Positions 58,285-64,000 of a stretch of 64,000 nucleotides of DNA are shown here, one piece after another. The stretch is from the NCBI GenBank assembly GCA_963682025.1, contig OY821517.1, positions 18,254,048 through 18,318,047 of the forward strand, read 5' to 3'. Position 1 is the first letter of the stretch. Every line of letters begins with the position of its first letter. The translations under genes were made by a program, and so were the position numbers. Origin of the DNA: Cordilura impudica. Taxonomy: Eukaryota; Arthropoda; Insecta; Diptera; Scathophagidae. The notes beneath the pieces are model-generated. The model was given only the letters and a program-made list of their open reading frames with translations, was not told the origin of the DNA and made no database searches.

Positions 58285-59012
58285 GCTTGTACCAGAAATT
58301 CTTTGGCTACAGTGCAGAGCAAAACTGATCACCGTCACAAACGCTGTTTTTCTCTTTGAAGATAATGGAATTGTCTTCGCCTTCTTTGGAAACGATTCTC
58401 CCATTTAAGTCCATTTTTGACTGTTCCTTTGTCTTAGGTGGCTTATGTCCATGTCCATGTCTTATCCATAGTAACGCATCTACGTAAAAACTCAGCTTTA
58501 TTGCGGTGAAACACGTTATTGTTTTTGTTCTATTGTGAGCAAACGCGGCATCCATCTTGCAGATAGCTTTCTCATTCCCAAATTTTCGCTCAATATGCGA
58601 TGTGTAGCTTTTTTTTGAAATGCTTAGCTCATGAATCTACAGCCGACGATCATACACTATCATTTGTGAATTTTACCGTTTCTGGCATGGTAATCTGGCA
58701 ATTGGTCGACTACTACGGTATTCGTCTTGGCAGCTCGTACTACGGGTTCGTTTTAACTCCGCCATCCAATATTTTATAGTCGTAAACGAAAGAGCAGACT
58801 CCTATAGAGTAGGATCTAGTCCGTCTTTAATATTAGTTGGACCCAGATCTTTAAATTTTTTCCATGTTTACAAATTCACTGAGATCGTTTGTTTTTGATG
58901 GCTCCAAAAAAATATTTTTCATAAGGTTGCCACTTTTTATCAAATTAATTTTTTTTTTTAAATTACTGCTGCCATATATATGACAGATCGTGTTGTTCTG
59001 GGACTGACCTCG
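58285..59012 (-). pseudogene. mariner transposon 5' part with transposase N-terminus
   Basis: The minus strand starts at a mariner-type terminus CGAGGTCAGTCCCAGAACAA (59012 leftward, TA at 59013-59014). Coding blocks follow: YWMAELKRTRSTSCQDE, then RKLSARWMPRLLTIEQKQ (near 58545), a TMDKTW-like stretch in the first-Asp block (Lys for Glu), and GESFPKKAKTIPLSS. After that, similarity stops near 58285 and unrelated sequence follows. The 153-codon frame reaching 57943 merges this fragment with chance sequence. It is 3'-truncated and inactive. Confidence 0.8.
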
Positions 59013-59363
59013 TAGCAAATTTCAGTAAGTATAGGATCGAGCTCATCCTCCAAATATCCAATTATCCTATACGTTAAACTGTTTAATAACCGATATAAGT
59101 CATCAATAAGTTTTGTGTGGTGTCCGCAATTTGTAATTCGAACATCAGATTCACTTTTTTCACTTTCGATAAAATTGAGCCAAGTTCGTTATATAAAAAT
59201 AGATTTTGGAATCACTGTAAATTTTTTTTAAGTTTTTAGCTCAAGCCTCTTATCCAGAATTGCTTCAATGACTCTTTCTACCAATTTTTTCTTTCTAATA
59301 ATTTTTGTCTTACTGAATCAATTATTCGAATCACTTATTCGTCTCTTTGACCAAAAAGCTTAA
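59013..59363. other. AT-rich spacer, no gene seen
   Basis: Nothing recognised apart from the mariner TA at its left edge and TTAA at its right edge. Confidence 0.4.
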
Positions 59364-59862
59364 GCTGCGTTCACACTATGTGTTTTGTTTGTGTTTTTCT
59401 TATTTTTTTAGAACGTGCAATTTGTACACATAGTGTGAACCCTTTCAAACATTGTTTATGTACAATACATTTGGCAAGACATATGTAAATTTTTCAATTA
59501 GAGAAGGTTCTATTTTGGCATGACAAATATATGAAAATACAACACTGCTTGTGGCGAAAGAAAAACAGAGTAAATTATAAAGATTAATATTGAAAGAAAA
59601 ATAAATTATTTAATATTAATTAATAATTAAAAAATATATAATATATATAACTTTATTTTTAACAATAAATTTTTGTAAATTCACAAAATAAATCAGCTGT
59701 TGTTTTCATTTAGAGGTTATGTCATACGGAAATACATATGTACGTTTGAACGCAAAAAATTATGAATCGTATGTAAAACGGCAATTTTGACACACACACG
59801 GAATTACGTATGGATCGTAAAACTGAATTTACATATGGAAAACACACAGCGTAAACACACCT
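59364..59862. mobile_element. 499-bp MITE candidate, TTAA flanks
   Basis: TTAA at 59360-59363 and 59863-59866. Ends GCTGCGTTCACACTATGTGT and, inverted, AGGTGTGTTTACGCTGTGTG match at about 18 of 23 positions. Inside, GTTCACACTATGTGT and its inverse ACACATAGTGTGAAC make a second short foldback at 59370-59450. A TTAA target suggests piggyBac-type mobilisation. Confidence 0.6.
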
Positions 59863-59866
59863 TTAA

Positions 59867-60459
59867 GTTTAAAAGTACTAAAAGCGCTGAAAAAGATATA
59901 CGAATAACACTAATTTAGCGCTTTAATGGAAAAAGTGAGCCGTTTGGGTAGTTAAAAGGCGCTAAATCTTATTCTTTTTTTTTTAAATACTTTTGGTTGA
60001 AGTGTTTTTCGTATTTATACATTTTTTATTATTTACTGTCTTACAAGCAATTTTCATAAAAAAAATTAATCGTCTTATTCATATTTATTTCAATTACGAG
60101 TATTTATAACAATCAGTGTTGAGTTGTTTGTTGTTATAAAGGTATTGAGTTACGTAAAATGGTTTGTGCTTTTTTCATTTGAAGGTGTAGGCAAAAACTT
60201 CAGCTTATTTTTTATTTATATTTATAATTTGTTTATTATATAAATAATATATACTTTTGTTTTCGCTTCAAATAAGGAGCGACACTTTGGATTTATTTAT
60301 TTACTTTTTTTTTTAATATTTATATTAAATAAAGATTATTATATTAATTGTGGGTTGTTGAGAGATACAAAATAGGAAATGTTTATATATTTGCATTGTG
60401 AAAATAACGTAGTTATTTCAATTAAATAAAATTAAACTATATATTAGTATTGTATTTAA
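59867..60459. other. AT-rich spacer, no gene seen
   Basis: Contains AAAAGGCGCTAAAT (59956), a motif also found near 48839 in the unassigned block at 48.8 kb. No other feature. Confidence 0.4.
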
Positions 60460-60812
60460 AAAGTGAGTCAACTTAAAATTTTTCAATTTTCACTTTTTGC
60501 AAGATAACGATACACAGTGGTCATAGTTATCTATCCACTGTAAAAATCTTACATCGGGTTTTCTAGTCTTTCGTAAAAAAAAATACAGTTGGAACCCTCT
60601 TTGTGTTATAAGAGTAGCTTCTTTAGAATCCACTAAAAAGACATATTTTGAGTTGCACCCAAAAAACTTACTATTTTTGATGAAAAAATCGCTACTACTG
60701 CTATTGTTCTTTACAATGAAACAACTGTTTTTAAATTTTATTGTAAATATTAAAAAAAAAAACCGTTTTTTGCCTCTACTGAAAATTTTTAAATTTTGAG
60801 TTGACTCACTTT
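60460..60812. mobile_element. ~350-bp MITE, AGTGAGTCAACT ends
   Basis: AAGTGAGTCAACTTAAAATT at the left is inverted at the right as AAGTGAGTCAACTCAAAATT. Flanked by TA-type bases (TTTAAA left, TTTA right). No coding frame. Probably a Tc1/mariner-derived MITE. Confidence 0.65.
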
Positions 60813-60896
60813 AGAGGTACAGGTGCGATATATTCAATTATGACCGATTATTGTGACCCAAAATACCAAAGAATAACTTTATAAATATATTTATAT

Positions 60897-61662
60897 CGTA
60901 TACCACCATGTGGTCAGGGTATAATGACTTTGTGCTGATGTTTGTAATTAACAAAAATATTTAACGGGTCATCTTTTATTATACCAGAATAACTTTCCGA
61001 GTCGATTTAGCGATGTCCGTCCGTCCATCTGTCCGTCTGTCCTTCCGTCCGTCCGTCCGTCCGTCCGTCCGTCCGTCCGTCTGTGTGTCTCTGTAAACCT
61101 TGTAATCATACTATAGGTCGTAAATGTTAATATATTTTGCTGAAATTTGGTATGTAAGCTTCTATCGGCCATAGTACGAATGTATTGAAATTGGTGAAAA
61201 TCGGTTCATGTTCCTAGACCCCTATGAGATCGACTTAAATTGCCATATATCAAAATTATCGTATAGATCTCGCTCAAATTAAGTCTGTGTCCATTTTTCA
61301 GTAGTCCAAAAATAAACCCTATAGGACAATTCTTGGTCATAGCCCCCTTATGAAGCTAATTCCCGATCTTCACTTAAATCTATCAAAAAAACAAAAATAT
61401 TGCAAAGATGTTTTTCAAATTTGGTTTGTATATGTTTTTGCAAAAAATAAGTGACTTTACTTAATATGGTCCGGATTGATTTTCGACCTAATCCCCATAT
61501 AAATATAGCACCAGATATGAACTTTTTCATATCCGAAGACAAAAAAATAATAGCAATGCCACTAAAATTTGGTTTATGCTTATTTTCTATATATAATTAA
61601 TTGGATCTAAGAGATAGGGTCTCTAAAGGCATGGCATAGGTCTAGACCGACTGTAATTTTCT
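60897..61662 (+). repeat. dispersed repeat B, copy 3, with CCGT microsatellite
   Basis: ATACCACCATGTGGTCAGGG start, GAGTCGATTTAGCGATGTCC followed by a ~60-bp (CCGT)n/(CTGT)n expansion at 61015-61085, GTAATCATACTATAGGTCGT, and end GGTCTAGACCGACTG. Its ends pair with each other less clearly than those of repeat C. Confidence 0.75.
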
Positions 61663-62035
61663 TACTTGTTTTTTTATTGTATTAAAAATTTTGTATGGAA
61701 TCTTTTTTGCGTCTGTTGGAGAAACCTCACATGTAATTTGTTTCGTGTCTTTGAAGAGCCCTACTAAACTTGTTAGCTCTACAGTTTTGTTGAGCATATT
61801 ATACCAGAAATATTTCTTAGATGGTATAATTTTGGACATTTTGGGGAATAAGGGCCTTACAAACCTACTACCGTAGGAAGTCGGGGTTTAAAATGTTTTA
61901 AAAAAATATTCATCGATGAATTTCATGGAACAAATGTCAATGTAGAATTTTAATCAGAGCACTTGTTAGTCATATATTTTAAATTTTATGAACCAAACCG
62001 CGATTTCGCGTAAGTTATAACACATAATTGTGTTA
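61663..62035 (-). other. unassigned block with a 65-codon minus frame
   Basis: Minus strand 61642-61839 encodes a peptide with KTVELTSLVGLFKDTKQITC and EVSPTDAKKIPYKIFNTIKK. Its composition looks more protein-like than neighbouring chance frames, but I do not recognise it. It might be a transposon or host exon fragment. No splice sites chosen. Confidence 0.2.
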
Positions 62036-62398
62036 TCTATAATCTTAATAGGCTGTGCGATCTCTTGTGACCGATGTTTTGTTCTACCGTTTTATGCCGA
62101 TTTTGACCAAACTATATTATTTGAAAGGTATTTCGCTTTAGCCGTCTTGCAGATTTTCAGATTTTTAATTTTTTTCGTTTATATTGAGTAAATTGCATTT
62201 AAAGTTGCTACTAACACATACATAAAATTATACATATGCTATGTGTGTTTTATTAAATTTGTTAATGGGTTTTTTAATGAGTTTGTTATTTTCATTCACA
62301 ATAATAAACCGTAAAAGTGTTGGTTTGCGAATTGGCTAAGTTTAAAAATAAAGCTGCCTAGAAATTGCACTCCAATTTCGAGCGCTGGAATCTGCTAG
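62036..62398 (+). mobile_element. Helitron-like MITE, copy 10
   Basis: TCTATAATCTTAATAGGCTG at the start and TCGAGCGCTGGAATCTGCTAG-type 3' end (62378-62398). Close to copies 2-4 in the interior. Confidence 0.8.
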
Positions 62399-62439
62399 TA
62401 TCACATAATTACATACTTACCAAGTACTTGTAGTCGGTG

Positions 62440-62837
62440 ATAGAGATTTGCGTGCCCAAGACATCGTGTTGCACTGTGTTATCTTCAAAAAGGAAAAACA
62501 ATCAACGGCGAGTATTATGTTAACTTAATGCTGTGTTTAAGTGAAGAAATTAAGGGTAAAAAGGCCGCATATGGCGAAAAAGAAAGTTTTGCTTCATCAA
62601 GAAAATACTCCAGGAATGCACCCATCCACCATTGCGAGGGCCAAAATCTATGAACTAAAGGTAGAATTGCTTCATCATGCACCCTATTCGCCAGGTTTAG
62701 CTTCCTGGATTATTTTCTAACAATGAGGAAGTGGAGTATGCGGTTGATAGCTACTTTAAGCAGCTAGACAGTTCTTACCACAAACAGGGTATCGAAGCTA
62801 TTGAATATCAGGTCGGGTTGTTCAGGGACCGCCCTCG
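62440..62837 (+). pseudogene. mariner transposase C-terminal fragment with 3' end
   Basis: The plus strand encodes LQKGKTINGEYYVNL (near 62485), a KKAAYGEKE stretch equivalent to KRPHMAKKK, a QENTPGMHPS-like remnant of the QDNAPVH block in another frame, SSYHKQGIEAIEYQ, and a terminal TTCAGGGACCGCCCTCG followed by TA (62838-62839). The 5' half is absent. Multiple breaks. Confidence 0.75.
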
Positions 62838-64000
62838 TAATTGCACTTAGTAAGTCTTTGAATTAAAGAATTAAATTTTACCTTTTTTATTAAGTGTACT
62901 TAAGCCCTTGGCGAACGCGTTTAAATCTGCGCCGTCGTAAATTCCAAAAAAAAAAATATGATCGGGGTGGTTCGGGCTTCTACTGAAACAGTCTAGAATT
63001 GGGATTGAATTCGCTGAAATAAATTAATTTCTGCCCTTGGAGAAATGGATACTTTCGTCATCCTGTTTGAAGTTCAAGTTGTTGCCCGTGTTTCTATCGA
63101 TTTTTCTTATAATTTAAAATGAGATTAAATTTTGCTTGGTTTGCTTTAGAGCAACAACCTAGTTTTATCTATTTTTGACCCCTTTAAACTAAATTGAGCT
63201 GCTTGAAGAATAATGTTTGTCTTTACAATTGTTTTCTACACCACGCATTATCATTTTTTATGATGTGAGGGGATTAACTTGAAGTCATCTTAAAATGACT
63301 AAATTTGAATGCATTTAAAAACCAGTAGTTCCAGAGGTAGAAATAAAAATGTCAAAGAAATGTAAACTTTTTTGTATTACAACATAACCCACAAATATTC
63401 AGCTTAAATGAATGCTGCAAATGTAGGTGTTCTTAGTTTTTTAGACATTTAGTCTTGTATAAAAATGTTCAGCACAATATATAACTATGGTCATCATTAT
63501 TATTTCAAATAATTCGTGTGAAAGATAAAATACACCATAATTTTCTCCTATTCTTTACATAATTTAATTCTTACTTTTCAAGGAAAAAAGAAAAAAAACA
63601 GACAACTTTATTTTCCAACAAACTAATTCCCTTTTTAGTCAAATAACAAAAACGCCTACACGTAAGAACCTAAAGGCAACATTATTATAAAAAAAATTAA
63701 TATAAAAAAAATTATTCTGCTTAAGAATGGTTCTTGATGATTGAAGATGAAATGAATGAACATCTTATCTTAGGGTGTGGTAAAAAGACAATATTATCTG
63801 AAATGATAATTTTAATTTGAGCTGGTGTACATATCATCCTTTTCTTTATGGGCATCTTTTCTTTTGTTTATGTATTTTGAATGACACAAATACATTAAAT
63901 GATGCTGAAAAGTGAATGAATATTTTGAAGATTTTGTCCAATAATAATATTTATATAAAGATAATCTTATCAAAAGAAACATGATTATAATTTGTTATTT
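62838..64000. other. AT-rich DNA, no gene seen
   Basis: No coding similarity, RNA gene or transposon terminus recognised up to the window edge. Confidence 0.45.

Noticed and set aside
57943..58404. 153-codon minus-strand frame as a novel membrane protein
   Set aside because: Its first ~30 residues (GESFPKKAKTIPL) are a mariner block. The hydrophobic remainder is chance read-through into AT-rich DNA.

Overview
The window looks like intergenic or heterochromatin-like DNA from a dipteran fly, probably a calyptrate such as a blowfly or house-fly relative. The evidence is strong AT richness, the mix of transposon families (Transib, piggyBac-like, DD41D mariner, Tc1, pogo/Tigger, hAT, jockey- and RTE-like LINEs, Helitron-like MITEs), and two dispersed repeats built around a GTCCGTCTGTCCGTCTG-type core. 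I could not recognise a single intact host gene. Almost every sizeable open frame is a broken transposase or reverse transcriptase, or an artefact of an 18-bp tandem repeat. The species assignment is inference.

Layout. 0.5-1.5 kb: a 395-bp direct tandem duplication. 2.9-5.1 kb: a decayed piggyBac-like element. 5.4-7.7 kb: an AAAAGTAC-type minisatellite field split by a TTAA-flanked MITE. 7.8-12.6 kb: a Helitron-like MITE, two TIR MITEs and a dispersed repeat. 12.7-17.9 kb: a Tc1 split by a deleted Transib that itself carries three Helitron-like insertions, followed by a fourth Helitron-like copy and a decayed mariner. 19-20.7 kb: a MITE and a dispersed repeat. 21.1-24.1 kb: a second Tc1 split by a TTA-flanked MITE and by a DD41D mariner. 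24.4-28.3 kb: MITEs and two LINE fragments on opposite strands. 28.4-29.6 kb: a Tc1 5' relic broken by a 56-bp-arm palindrome and a Helitron-like MITE. 30.8-33.6 kb: a ZBED-type hAT containing a ~141-bp tandem array. 34.3-37.1 kb: an RTE-like LINE. 37.2-44.4 kb: MITEs, tandem duplications, G-rich DNA and dispersed repeats. 44.4-47.4 kb: a dispersed repeat with a mariner inserted and a GTCACGCA satellite expansion. 49.3-56.3 kb: a Helitron-like MITE, then a mariner relic whose end is split by a full-length Transib, itself split by a Tigger. 56.3-64 kb: a GC-rich island with possible exon structure, mariner fragments and more MITEs.

The most informative system is the Transib pair. The copy at 49764-55394 has a perfect 5-bp CGACG target duplication. 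Its ends begin with CACAGTG, identical to the V(D)J recombination heptamer, followed at both ends by a 21-bp gap and a YCAAAAATC nonamer-like block. Its broken transposase runs on the minus strand. The second copy (13631-16486) is an internally deleted derivative. Comparing the two gives 'empty sites' for the Helitron-like insertions. Nesting reaches three levels in several places, so relative insertion ages can be read directly from the sequence.
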